64,000 bases of DNA from Gammaproteobacteria bacterium (GTDB taxonomy: Bacteria; Pseudomonadota; Gammaproteobacteria; Steroidobacterales; GCA-2729495): NCBI GenBank assembly GCA_014337915.1, contig QUBU01000005.1, positions 80,566 to 144,565 on the forward strand, in the 5' to 3' direction. The notes beneath the pieces were generated by a model, which ran no database searches, had not been told where the DNA came from, and saw only the letters and a list, made by a program, of their open reading frames with translations. Below are positions 7,423 to 15,555 of the stretch, piece after piece (the stretch's first letter is position 1; every line of letters begins with the position of its first letter). A program made the position numbers and the translations under genes.

Positions 7423-8734
7423 GGCCGGCGCCGGCCCCGGGATCGCTGCTGGTTGCGGTGCTGGCAGCGCAGGCCGGACGCTGGCGCAGAAGATCATCGC
7501 CCGCGCCAGCGGGCGCAGCCAGGTGCTGCCGGGCGAGGTGGTGACCTGCCGCGCGGACCTGGTGCTGCTGCTGGATTCCGGCGGGCCGCGGCGCATCTGG
7601 CCGCGCCTGCGCGAGCTGGGCGTCGGCCTGCACGATGCCGGACGCATCGTGCTGGTCAACGATCATTTCGTGCCGGCGGTGGACGCGGGTTCCGCCGCCA
7701 TCCTGCGGCTGACCCGCGACTTCGCGCGCGAGTTCGGTATCCACCGCTTCTTCGACATGCAGGGCATCGGCCATGTGCTGCTGCTCGAGCGCGGGCTGGT
7801 GCAGCCGGGCATGTTCATCTGCGGTGGCGACTCGCATACCAGCAACGCCGGGGCGGGGGCCGCCTACGCCATGGGCCTCGGTGCCATCGAGATGACCGGC
7901 GTGGCCGTTACCGGCGAGATCTGGGTGCCGGTGCCCGAGACCATCCGCGTGGACTGCTCCGGGCGTTTCGCCCGCGGCGTGGTCGCGAAGGACATCATGC
8001 TGCAGCTGTGCCGCGAGCTCGGTATGGACAACGCCTTCCGCGCCATCGAGTACGGTGGCACGGCGGTGGCGGCGATGCCACTGGCGGAGCGCGCCGTGCT
8101 CTGCAACATGGCTGCCGAACTGGGCGCCGAGACCGGGCTGGTCGAAGCCGATGCCACGACGCTGGCGGCGCTGCAGGCGGCTGGGCAGCAGCCAGTGGAC
8201 GATGCGCTGGCCTGGCGCAGCGACGTGGACGCGCGCTATCTCGAGGTCCACGCCCTGGATGTCGCTGCGCTCGCGCCCCAGGTGGCGGCACCGCATTCAC
8301 CGGCGAACTCGGCACCGGTGACGCAGTTCGCCGGCACCGCCATCGACCAGGCCTACATCGGCTCGTGCATGGGCGCGAAGCTCGGTGACCTGCACTGCGT
8401 CGCCGAGGTGCTGCGCGGCCGGCAGGTGGCGGCGGGTGTGCGGCTGCTGGTCGCACCGGCCTCGCAGCGGATCTGGGCCGCAGCGGCCGCGGATGGCACG
8501 CTCGCGACGCTCACCGCCGCCGGTGCGACACTGCTGCCGAGCGGCTGCGGTGCCTGTGCGGCGCTGGGTGCGGGTGTGCTGGGGGAGGACGAAGTGTGCA
8601 TTTCCTCGACCAACCGCAACTTCCGTGGCCGCATGGGCGCCAGCAGCGCGCAGGTCTACCTCGGGTCACCCTATACGGTAGCGGCCTCGGCCGTCGCCGG
8701 CCGCATCGCCGATCCGCGGGAGTTCCTCGCATGA
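7415..8734 (+). CDS. Aconitase-family hydratase, large subunit (LeuC/DmdA-like)
   Basis: A 439-residue large subunit of an iron-sulfur hydro-lyase in the isopropylmalate isomerase/homoaconitase/dimethylmaleate hydratase group. Early motifs include HFVPAVDAGSAA and GDSHTSNAGAGAAYAMGLGA. The 4Fe-4S ligands are visible as the Cys in YIGSCMGAK and the CxxC in SGCGACAALG. SSTNRNFRGRMG is the substrate-binding block shared by LeuC-type proteins. It pairs with the small subunit directly downstream (4-base ATGA overlap). It is divergent from housekeeping LeuC, and no leuB or leuA is nearby. The lyase two genes on makes a dimethylmaleate-hydratase-like role attractive but unproven. The start at 7415 overlaps the previous gene by 8 bases. 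Confidence 0.85.
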   Translation: MAEAGAGPGIAAGCGAGSAGRTLAQKIIARASGRSQVLPGEVVTCRADLVLLLDSGGPRRIWPRLRELGVGLHDAGRIVLVNDHFVPAVDAGSAAILRLTRDFAREFGIHRFFDMQGIGHVLLLERGLVQPGMFICGGDSHTSNAGAGAAYAMGLGAIEMTGVAVTGEIWVPVPETIRVDCSGRFARGVVAKDIMLQLCRELGMDNAFRAIEYGGTAVAAMPLAERAVLCNMAAELGAETGLVEADATTLAALQAAGQQPVDDALAWRSDVDARYLEVHALDVAALAPQVAAPHSPANSAPVTQFAGTAIDQAYIGSCMGAKLGDLHCVAEVLRGRQVAAGVRLLVAPASQRIWAAAAADGTLATLTAAGATLLPSGCGACAALGAGVLGEDEVCISSTNRNFRGRMGASSAQVYLGSPYTVAASAVAGRIADPREFLA

Positions 8735-9249
8735 GCCCGGTGGCGCCACTGGCCGGCAGGGCCTGGCTGTTCGGCGACGACATCGATACCGACGTCATGG
8801 CGCCTGGGCTGTACTTCAAGGCGCCGCTGGAGGAGATGGCCAGGCATTGCCTGGAAGCGGTGGACCCGGCCTTTGCCGCGAGCGTGCGCCCGGGCGACAT
8901 CATCGTCGCCGGCCGGCGCTTTGGAGTGGGTTCGGCGCGCGAGCAGGCGGCGATGGTGCTGGTGCAGCTGGGCGTGGGCGCGGTGCTGGCGCAGTCCTTC
9001 GGCCGCATCTTCTACCGCAATGCGCTGAACTTCGGCCTGCCAGCGCTGTTCTTCCCGGCCGCCGGCGAGATCCTGGCGGGGCAGCAGCTGGAAGTCGAAC
9101 CGGTGGCGGGGCTGGTGCGCAACCTGGACACGGGGCGGGAGTACCGGGTCAACGGCATTCCCGCCCACCTCATGGACATGGTGGCCGCCGGCGGGCTGGT
9201 ACCCTTCCTCAGGCAGCGGCTGTCCCGGCCGCCAGCGGAGCAGGCCTGA
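8731..9249 (+). CDS. Aconitase-family hydratase, small subunit (LeuD/DmdB-like)
   Basis: A 172-residue swivel-domain subunit that completes the active site of the large subunit before it. It shows FGDDIDTDVMAPGLYFKAP at the start, then RRFGVGSAREQA and SFGRIFYRNALNFGLP, both conserved in LeuD-type proteins. An upstream in-frame ATG at 8596 would place 45 extra residues inside the large-subunit gene and is rejected. The chosen start forms an ATGA overlap with that gene, and its stop forms TGATG with the next, so the three are translated as a coupled set. Confidence 0.86.
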   Translation: MSPVAPLAGRAWLFGDDIDTDVMAPGLYFKAPLEEMARHCLEAVDPAFAASVRPGDIIVAGRRFGVGSAREQAAMVLVQLGVGAVLAQSFGRIFYRNALNFGLPALFFPAAGEILAGQQLEVEPVAGLVRNLDTGREYRVNGIPAHLMDMVAAGGLVPFLRQRLSRPPAEQA

Positions 9250-10124
9250 TGTCCCATGCCCGGAGACTGCGCGAGTTGCTGGCCGGGCCGGCATTCATTG
9301 CCCCGGGCTGCTACGACGCGCTCACCGCATTGCTGGTGGAGCAGGCGGGGTTTGGCTGTGCCTACGTCAGTGGCGCCAGCATCGCCTTCACGCGCATCGC
9401 GCGTCCCGACCTCGGCCTGACGACACTCAGCGAAGTGGCCGATACCGTCGCCGGCATGCGCGAGCGCGTCACGCTGCCGCTGATCGTCGATGCCGACAAC
9501 GGCTTCGGCAACGCGCTCAACGTGCAGCGCACCGTGCGCCTGCTCGAGCGCATGGGCGCCTCGGGCATCCAGCTCGAGGACCAGCAGGCCCCGAAGCGCT
9601 GCGGCCACCTCGATGGCAAGGCGCTGGTATCGACCGCCGAGATGCTCGGCAAGATCCGCGCGGCGCAGGATGCCCGCGCGGATGCCGACACCGTGATCGT
9701 GGCGCGTAGCGATGCGGTGGCCGTGGAAGGACTCGATGCCGGCCTGGCCCGCGCTGCGGCCTATGCGGAGGCCGGTGCCGACGTGGTGTTCGTCGAGGCA
9801 CTGCGCAGCACGGAGGAATTCGCGCGCGCCGGCCGCGAACTCGGCCAGCAGGTGCCGCTGCTGGCGAACATGGTGGAGGGAGGGCGCAGCCCGCTGCTGT
9901 CCATCGGCGAACTGCAGGCGCTGGGATTCCGCCTTGCCATCTTCCCGGGCGCCATGCTGCGCGTGGTGATCCATGCCGCCTCCGGCTACCTCGCGACGCT
10001 GCGCCGTGACGGAACCACGCGGAACATGCTCGGCCAGATGGCGGACTTCAAGGGTATCAACGCGGTGATCGGCACCGATGCCCTGCTGGCAGCCGGTGAG
10101 CGCTACCGTGATCCTGCATCCTGA
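9249..10124 (+). CDS. Isocitrate-lyase/PEP-mutase superfamily C-C lyase (dimethylmalate lyase-like)
   Basis: A 291-residue TIM-barrel enzyme. The loop motif KRCGHLDGK near residue 118 holds the catalytic Cys of lyases such as methylisocitrate lyase and 2,3-dimethylmalate lyase. A PEP mutase would show EDKxxPKxNS here, so this is a C-C lyase and not a phosphonate enzyme. IVDADNGFGN carries the metal-binding acid residues, and ANMVEGGRSPLLS is also typical. Expected products are an oxoacid (pyruvate or glyoxylate) plus a smaller acid. The hydratase pair immediately upstream, coupled by TGATG, would supply a 2-substituted malate. Exact substrate unknown. Confidence 0.83.
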   Translation: MSHARRLRELLAGPAFIAPGCYDALTALLVEQAGFGCAYVSGASIAFTRIARPDLGLTTLSEVADTVAGMRERVTLPLIVDADNGFGNALNVQRTVRLLERMGASGIQLEDQQAPKRCGHLDGKALVSTAEMLGKIRAAQDARADADTVIVARSDAVAVEGLDAGLARAAAYAEAGADVVFVEALRSTEEFARAGRELGQQVPLLANMVEGGRSPLLSIGELQALGFRLAIFPGAMLRVVIHAASGYLATLRRDGTTRNMLGQMADFKGINAVIGTDALLAAGERYRDPAS

Positions 10125-10137
10125 AAGGACTGGTCTG

Positions 10138-10839
10138 TTGGACAGGAGCTGCATTTTTTCCGCATTGCTGGGCCTTGCGATCGCCGGCCTGGCGCCCGGC
10201 GCGCGCGCCGCTCCGTTGCCGGCATCGGCCTCGCCCGAGTTCTGCATCGCCGCCCAGCAGTTCCTCGCCAGTACCGCCATGCGCGGCGAGAACAGGGTTT
10301 TTACCGACATGCCGTCGTACCGGCACTCCAAGCCGCAGGCGCGGCCGCTGCGGATCTACCAGGTGGTGACTTACGCCGGATCGACGCCGATCGTCGTCTC
10401 CTGCAAGGTCAAGACGGCAGCGCAGCTGCGCGCGACTTATGGCCCGCAGGCGGCGGGCGCGCAGCGCTCCTGCCCGGACCTCACCCGCCTGGTGCGTGAC
10501 CAGGCGGTAGCCGCCCTGCGCGCGGCCGGCGAGGATGCTGCGGCGGCGCGCGCGGCTGCCTTCGTTATCGACGCCAATGAGCCCTACGTCACCGGCCAGT
10601 CCTACCTCGGTGATTTCCAGGCGATCTACGCCGCTGCCGATGGCCGCGTGCACCTGGCCTCGCCCGGGCTCTACCAGGACTTCGACGCCTGGTATACGCG
10701 GCTGCTGCCGGAGCGCTTCCAGGGCCAGTGTTACTGCCACCTGCCGACGGTGGACTACATCGAGGCCGTGGCCAGGGGCGCCATGCCTGCCGGCGCGACC
10801 ATCACCGCGGGCGAGGGCGCCGCGGTCACGCCACAGTAG
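10138..10839 (+). CDS. Secreted protein of unknown function
   Basis: No family recognised. From a TTG at 10138, preceded by GAAAGGA, the product is 233 residues. It begins with a clear signal peptide (MDRSCIFSALLGLAIAGLAPGARA), probably cut after ARA, and so enters the periplasm or beyond. The mature part has cysteines at FCIAA, VVSCKVKT, RSCPDL and QCYCHLP, which could form disulfides, and a conserved-looking YVTGQSYLGDFQAIYAA stretch. It follows the C-C lyase by 13 bases and precedes the propeller-like gene by 15, so it is probably part of the same transcript. An upstream ATG at 10078 lies inside the lyase gene and would destroy the signal peptide. Confidence 0.6.
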   Translation: MDRSCIFSALLGLAIAGLAPGARAAPLPASASPEFCIAAQQFLASTAMRGENRVFTDMPSYRHSKPQARPLRIYQVVTYAGSTPIVVSCKVKTAAQLRATYGPQAAGAQRSCPDLTRLVRDQAVAALRAAGEDAAAARAAAFVIDANEPYVTGQSYLGDFQAIYAAADGRVHLASPGLYQDFDAWYTRLLPERFQGQCYCHLPTVDYIEAVARGAMPAGATITAGEGAAVTPQ

Positions 10840-10854
10840 CTGCCGGCCAGCGCC

Positions 10855-11781
10855 GTGCATCACTGCCTCGCCCGGCGTGACCCACGGCTGCGCGCCACCG
10901 TGACTGGCGTCCGTGAGCTGTGCTGGAAAGACGCTGCGGGTCCGGGCCTGCCGGTGCGTGGCGGGTCGAGCCTCGCCTGGTTCGGCAACCGGCTCGCCGT
11001 GGCCCAGGACAGCGCCGATGCCGTCGCCCTGGTGGATCCCGCCGACGCCGCCGTGGACATGGTGCCGGTGCCGCGGCGCGCGGACGACCCACCCCGTTTC
11101 GACTTCGAGGCCTGCGCAGCTATCGGTGGTGCAGGGCAGACGGAGGCGCTGCTGCTGTTCAGTTCCGGCAGCCGCAGTCCTCCCTGGCGCGTGGCCGTGC
11201 TCTGCGACCCGGCACGGCCGCGGATCACGGTGTACGCTGCCGATGCGCTGTATGCGGTGCTGCATGCCACCACGACATTCACCGGCGGCGTGCTCAACAT
11301 CGAAGGCGCTCTGGCCCAGCGCAGCGGACTGCGGCTGTTCAACCGCGGCGGGCGTGGCGGCAGCAATGCGAGCCTCGACCTGCCGCGGCGGGTGCTGCCC
11401 CTGCAGGCCGACGCGGTTTGCGCCAGCTGGCGCCCCGGCTGCGTGACTCGTTACGAACTCGGCTCGATCGAGGGCGTGGCGCTGGGTTTCACCGATGTCG
11501 CGGCAGCCACGGGCGGCGGCACGCTGTACCTGGCAGCGGCCGAAGACAGCGCCGGCCCGGCGGTGGATGGGGCGGTGGCGGGCTCGGCGCTTGGCATCAT
11601 CCGCCGCGGACGCGCACGCTGGATCGAGTTGCGCGAGGCGGGCGGCGCGGTCCATGCCCACAAGCTCGAGGGACTGTGCCTCGACCCGGCTGACCCGAAC
11701 CGTGGCTGGGCGATCAGCGATCCCGATGACGCCAGCCTCCCGGCCCGCCTCTGCCGGATCGAGTTGCAGGGGCCCTGGTAG
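10855..11781 (+). CDS. Uncharacterised protein, probably a beta-propeller
   Basis: 308 residues, no signal peptide from this start. The text is rich in short beta-like segments with a Gly/Asp pattern: LAWFGNRLAVAQDSADAVAL, ALLLFSSGSRSPP, LEGLCLDPADPNRGWAISDP. This resembles bacterial phytase-like or DUF6929-type propellers; I state that only as a resemblance. The GTG at 10855 lacks a clear ribosome site; a second GTG at 10900 is an alternative. It ends the metabolic run, followed by a 130-base gap containing an inverted repeat and the promoter of the phosphonate operon. Function unknown. Confidence 0.55.
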   Translation: MHHCLARRDPRLRATVTGVRELCWKDAAGPGLPVRGGSSLAWFGNRLAVAQDSADAVALVDPADAAVDMVPVPRRADDPPRFDFEACAAIGGAGQTEALLLFSSGSRSPPWRVAVLCDPARPRITVYAADALYAVLHATTTFTGGVLNIEGALAQRSGLRLFNRGGRGGSNASLDLPRRVLPLQADAVCASWRPGCVTRYELGSIEGVALGFTDVAAATGGGTLYLAAAEDSAGPAVDGAVAGSALGIIRRGRARWIELREAGGAVHAHKLEGLCLDPADPNRGWAISDPDDASLPARLCRIELQGPW

Positions 11782-11839
11782 GCGAGCGGAGCGGCGCCGC
11801 TTTCCAGTTGCGGACTCGGCAGGCGCAGCGGACAATTCC

Positions 11840-11858
11840 GCCCTGCGGGTGCCAGGGC
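11840..11858 (+). repeat. Inverted repeat ahead of the phosphonate operon
   Basis: GCCCTG and CAGGGC form a perfect 6-base stem around a 7-base loop (11846-11852). It overlaps the -35 box proposed for the phosphonate operon. It could be an operator, or a weak terminator of the gene before it, though no T-run follows directly. Confidence 0.35.
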
Positions 11859-11878
11859 AGGATTGGAATGGCGATAAT
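11849..11878 (+). promoter_or_regulatory. Candidate promoter of the phosphonate operon
   Basis: GATAAT (11873-11878) is a good -10 in the only A+T-rich patch of the region (11861-11910). GTGCCA lies 18 bases upstream as a partial -35. The next start codon, TTG at 11911, has AGGAG five bases before it. The -35 is weak, so an activator may be needed. Confidence 0.45.
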
Positions 11879-11910
11879 AGTTTTACCAGATCAACAGGAT
11901 AGGAGCTGAT

Positions 11911-12699
11911 TTGAATCCTGGAGCTCATGCCCGTGCCGGTACCGCGGGGCCGCTGGATGCCGCCCAGCTGGCGCGCTTTCGCAGCGACGGTTTCCTGGTG
12001 CTGCCTGGCCTGTTCACGGCCGCGGAGGTGGCGGACATCCGCCGCTGGACCGACGAGGTCCAGGCCTGGCCGGAGACCGCGGGCCGCCACATGATGTACT
12101 TCGAGCAGGCTGGCACCGGCCAGCGCCTGCTCAACCGCATGGAGAACGTGCTGCCCTGGCACGCGGGCTTCCGGCGTCTGGCGACGGGCGTGAAGCTGCA
12201 GGGTGCCTGCGGCCAGCTGTTCGGCGAGCCCGCGGTGCTGTTCAAGGACAAGATCAACTTCAAGCTGCCTGGTGGCGGTGGCTTCGAGCCGCACCAGGAC
12301 GTGCAGGCCGGCTGGTCGCGCTATGCGCAGCTGCACATCACGGCGCTGGTCACGGTCGATCGCGCGACCATCGCCAACGGTTGCCTGGAGATGGCCAGCG
12401 GCTTCGATGGTGCCCACCAGCTGATTGGCCGCGAGTGGGAACCGCTGACCGCCGCCCAGCTTGCCGGCCTGCGCTGGCGGCACATCGAGGCCGAGCCGGG
12501 CGACGTGGTGTTCTTCGATTCCTTCATCCCGCACCGCTCGGCTGCCAACAACAGCGGCGAGGCACGCCGCGTGCTCTACTACACCTACAACCGCGCCAGC
12601 GAAGGTGACCACCTGCTGCAGTACTACGCTGACAAGCGCGCCAGCTACCCGCCCGACATCGAGCGCGAGGCGGGACGGGAATACCGCTACCGCGTCTGA
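11911..12699 (+). CDS. Fe(II)/2-oxoglutarate dioxygenase, PhyH family
   Basis: A 262-residue non-haem iron oxygenase of the phytanoyl-CoA dioxygenase family. The iron ligands are visible as the H-x-D pair in FEPHQDVQ (near residue 130) and the distal His in [14 protein letters not shown]; an Arg follows in [11 protein letters not shown] for the oxoglutarate carboxylate. The start is a TTG with AGGAG at good spacing. It opens the phosphonate operon, 22 bases before the PEP mutase. PhyH-family PhnY hydroxylates carbon 1 of 2-aminoethylphosphonate in a degradation pathway; by analogy this enzyme may convert the product of the following genes to 1-hydroxy-2-aminoethylphosphonate. That role is inference from context. 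Confidence 0.82.
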   Translation: MNPGAHARAGTAGPLDAAQLARFRSDGFLVLPGLFTAAEVADIRRWTDEVQAWPETAGRHMMYFEQAGTGQRLLNRMENVLPWHAGFRRLATGVKLQGACGQLFGEPAVLFKDKINFKLPGGGGFEPHQDVQAGWSRYAQLHITALVTVDRATIANGCLEMASGFDGAHQLIGREWEPLTAAQLAGLRWRHIEAEPGDVVFFDSFIPHRSAANNSGEARRVLYYTYNRASEGDHLLQYYADKRASYPPDIEREAGREYRYRV

Positions 12700-12721
12700 A
12701 GCGGGCAGGGTGGATCGCAAC

Positions 12722-14383
12722 ATGGTCGCAAACCTCAAGCCGCCGGATTCCGGGCCGGAGCGCCTGCGCCGGACCACGCGTTTCCGGCAACTGCTGCAGA
12801 GCGCCGAACTCGAGTTCCTGCTCGAGGCGCACAACGGCATCAGTGCCCGCATCGGCGAGGAGGCGGGATTCAGGGGCCTGTGGGCCGGCGGCCTGTGCAT
12901 GTCCGCGCAGTACGGCGTGCGCGACAGCAACGAGGCCTCCTGGACCCAGGTGCTGGAGATGCTGGAGTTCATGGTGGACGCCACCAGCGTGCCCATCCTG
13001 CTCGACGGCGATACCGGCTACGGCAACTTCAACAACGTGCGCCGGCTGGTGCGCAAGCTCGAGCAGCGCGGCGTGGCCGCGGTCTGCATCGAGGACAAGA
13101 TCTACCCCAAGACCAACAGCTTCATCGATGGCGAGAAGCAGCAGCTGGCCGACATCGACGAATTCTGCAGCCGCATCAAGGCCGGCAAGGACGCGCAGCG
13201 CGACGACGACTTCTGCATCATCACCCGCGTCGAGGCCTTCATCGCCGGCTGGGGCCTCGCCGAGGCGCTGCGCCGTGCCGAGGCCTACCACGCCGCCGGC
13301 TCCGACGGCATCCTGATCCACAGCGCGCTCGCCACGCCCAAGGAAGTGCTGGCCTTCAAGCGCGAGTGGGGCGATCGCAGCCCGGTGGTCATCGTCCCCA
13401 CCAAGTACTACGCCACGCCCACCGACGTGTTCCGCGAGGCCGGCTTCTCCATCGCCATCTGGGCCAACCACCTGCTGCGCGCGGCCATTCCCGCCATGCA
13501 GGCCTGCGCGGCGACGCTGGCGCGCGAGCAGAACCTGCAGGCCATGGAAGACCGCGTCGCCCCGGTGCGCGAGATCTTCCGGCTGCAGGGCGCCTCGGAG
13601 CTGCAGGAAGCCGAGGAGCGCTACCTGCCGCGGCAGGGCGACGAGGCGCGCGTGGTGGTGCTGGCGGCCTCGCGTGGCTCGGCACTGGGCGAACTCACCG
13701 CAACGCGACCCAAGACCATGGTGGAGGTGCGCGGCCAGCCGCTGCTGGCGCACATCATTGCCGCCTACAACGCCGCCGGCATCAAGCGCATCACCGTGGT
13801 GCGCGGCTACCTGCCGGGCGCCATCGACCTGCCCGGCCTCGCCTACGTCGACAATGCCGAGTACGCCGACACCGGCGAACTGCTGTCGCTGGCCCGCGCG
13901 CTGGAGGCCGACGCCGATGACGGCAGCGACCTGTACGTTTCCTACGGTGACGTCATCTTCAAGCGCTACATCGTCGACAGCCTGGCGGAGCCGGGCGACG
14001 ATTTCGTGATCGTCGCCGACACCGACTGGCGCGAGTCGGTCAACCGCGGCCGCGCCGCCGACTATGTCAGCTGCACCGAGCCGCACTCGCGCCATGCGTT
14101 CTACCACGACATTTTCCTCAGCCGCTGCGCCGAGGACCTCCCGGAGCGCGAGCGCCATGGCGAGTGGATGGGGTTCCTGCGCGTGCGCGCCCAGGCACTG
14201 CCACGGCTGCGGGCCCTGGTGCGCGAGCTGGCCGCGCTGCCGGGCAACCGCCGCGCCAAGCTGCACCAGCTGCTCACGGCGCTGGTGGAGCGCGGCGAGC
14301 GCGTCCGTGTGGTCTACACCACTGGCCACTGGCTCGATGTGGACAGCCTGGCCGACGTGCTGGCGGCCGGGAGCTTCGCGTGA
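12722..14383 (+). CDS. pepM: Phosphoenolpyruvate mutase fused to nucleotidyltransferase
   Basis: The PepM half turns PEP into phosphonopyruvate, the committed step of nearly all phosphonate biosynthesis. The diagnostic loop [11 protein letters not shown] is at residues 124-134 and the metal site [10 protein letters not shown] at 93-102. From about residue 310 a second domain begins: [18 protein letters not shown], then [18 protein letters not shown] and a YGDVIFK segment, ending in [15 protein letters not shown]. This is a GlmU/LicC-like nucleotidyltransferase fold. Such fusions accompany PntC-type activation, which makes CMP-aminoethylphosphonate. The first Gly of the usual LAAG motif is Ser here. 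ATG 12722 has AGGGTGG 8 bases before it; a GTG at 12710 is possible. The stop overlaps the next gene by 4 bases. Confidence 0.95.
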   Translation: MVANLKPPDSGPERLRRTTRFRQLLQSAELEFLLEAHNGISARIGEEAGFRGLWAGGLCMSAQYGVRDSNEASWTQVLEMLEFMVDATSVPILLDGDTGYGNFNNVRRLVRKLEQRGVAAVCIEDKIYPKTNSFIDGEKQQLADIDEFCSRIKAGKDAQRDDDFCIITRVEAFIAGWGLAEALRRAEAYHAAGSDGILIHSALATPKEVLAFKREWGDRSPVVIVPTKYYATPTDVFREAGFSIAIWANHLLRAAIPAMQACAATLAREQNLQAMEDRVAPVREIFRLQGASELQEAEERYLPRQGDEARVVVLAASRGSALGELTATRPKTMVEVRGQPLLAHIIAAYNAAGIKRITVVRGYLPGAIDLPGLAYVDNAEYADTGELLSLARALEADADDGSDLYVSYGDVIFKRYIVDSLAEPGDDFVIVADTDWRESVNRGRAADYVSCTEPHSRHAFYHDIFLSRCAEDLPERERHGEWMGFLRVRAQALPRLRALVRELAALPGNRRAKLHQLLTALVERGERVRVVYTTGHWLDVDSLADVLAAGSFA

Positions 14384-15537
14384 TCGCGGCGGCGAGTTTC
14401 ATCGAGGCTGCCAGTGCCCGCGGCTTCGGCCTGTACACCGGCGTGCCCTGTTCCTACCTGACGCCGTTCATCAACCACGTGATCAATTCCCGCGAGCTGC
14501 GCTACGTCGGCGCGGTCAACGAGGGCGATGCCGTCGCCGTGGCGGCCGGGGCGGAACTCGGTGGCCTGCCCAGCATCGTCATGTTCCAGAACTCCGGGCT
14601 CGGCAACGCGGTCAATCCGCTGACCTCGCTCACCTGGACCTTCCGCCTGCCGGTGCTGATCATCGTCACCTGGCGTGGCGAGCCGGGCGCGGCCGCCGAC
14701 GAGCCGCAGCACGAGCTGATGGGGCGCATCACGCCGCAGCTGCTGGAGCTGATGGGCATCGCCTGGGAGCCGTTCCCGTCGGCGGCGGAGGCCATCGCGC
14801 CCGCCCTCGACCGCGCCTGCGAGTACATGCGGCGCGAAAGCCGGCCTTACGCACTGGTCATGAGCAAGGGCGCGGTCGAGCCCACGGAACTGGAGGCCCG
14901 GACCCCGCAGGCGCTGCGCCGGCGCCACGGTGGCGAGATGGCCTCCGAGCGCATCGCGCGGGCCACGCGCCGCAGGATGCTGGGCGCGGTGCAGATGGCG
15001 CTGCGCACTGATGACATCGTCGTCGCCACCACCGGCTACACCGGGCGCGAGCTCTGGGCGCTGGATGATCGTCCCTGCCAGCTCTACATGGTCGGCTCGA
15101 TGGGTTGCGCGGCGAGCTTCGGCCTCGGGCTGGCCATCGCCCGGCCGGACAAGCGGGTCATCGTCCTCGATGGCGATGGCGCCATGCTGATGCGCCTCGG
15201 CGCCTTCGCCACGCTCGGCACCGAGCGGCCACCGAACCTGCTGCACATCCTGCTCGACAACGGCATGCACGAATCCACCGGCGGCCAGGCCACCGTATCC
15301 CGCAACGTGGACTTCTGCGCGCTTGCCGCGGCCGCCGGCTATCCGCGCGTGATCGTGACCAGCGACCCCGACGAGCTGCGCGAGCATGTCGACTGGCGGG
15401 CAGCGGGCCTGCGCCTGGTCCATGTGCCGATCTGCCCGGGCGTGCCGGACAACCTGCCGCGGCCGGCCACCGCACCGGCGGAGGTGGCCGCACGCCTGCG
15501 CCAGCACCTCGGCCCGCGCCCGGCCCTGCCGGCCTGA
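14380..15537 (+). CDS. ppd: Phosphonopyruvate decarboxylase
   Basis: A 385-residue thiamine-diphosphate enzyme that decarboxylates phosphonopyruvate to phosphonoacetaldehyde and so pulls the unfavourable mutase reaction forward. The N terminus [19 protein letters not shown] is the family's substrate-side motif. [15 protein letters not shown] contains the conserved Glu that activates the cofactor, and the ThDP motif runs from [12 protein letters not shown] (near residue 263) to [13 protein letters not shown]. It lacks the sulfopyruvate-decarboxylase split into two subunits; both halves are in one chain. GTG start in a GTGA overlap with the mutase stop. Confidence 0.94.
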   Translation: MIAAASFIEAASARGFGLYTGVPCSYLTPFINHVINSRELRYVGAVNEGDAVAVAAGAELGGLPSIVMFQNSGLGNAVNPLTSLTWTFRLPVLIIVTWRGEPGAAADEPQHELMGRITPQLLELMGIAWEPFPSAAEAIAPALDRACEYMRRESRPYALVMSKGAVEPTELEARTPQALRRRHGGEMASERIARATRRRMLGAVQMALRTDDIVVATTGYTGRELWALDDRPCQLYMVGSMGCAASFGLGLAIARPDKRVIVLDGDGAMLMRLGAFATLGTERPPNLLHILLDNGMHESTGGQATVSRNVDFCALAAAAGYPRVIVTSDPDELREHVDWRAAGLRLVHVPICPGVPDNLPRPATAPAEVAARLRQHLGPRPALPA

Positions 15538-15555
15538 CGGCGGATCGCGCCGGCC

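Noticed and set aside
5929..7659. A 576-codon open frame on the minus strand opposite the UbiD and PanE-like genes
   Set aside because: Same GC artefact; sequence is Arg/Gln/His-rich without structure.
8596..8730. Upstream ATG extension of the hydratase small subunit
   Set aside because: The extra 45 residues lie inside the large-subunit gene in another frame and do not resemble LeuD; the ATGA-coupled start at 8731 fits the family.
10057..12996. A 979-codon open frame on the minus strand across the secreted, propeller and dioxygenase genes
   Set aside because: Shadow of plus-strand genes with clear motifs; no start signal and no conserved segment.
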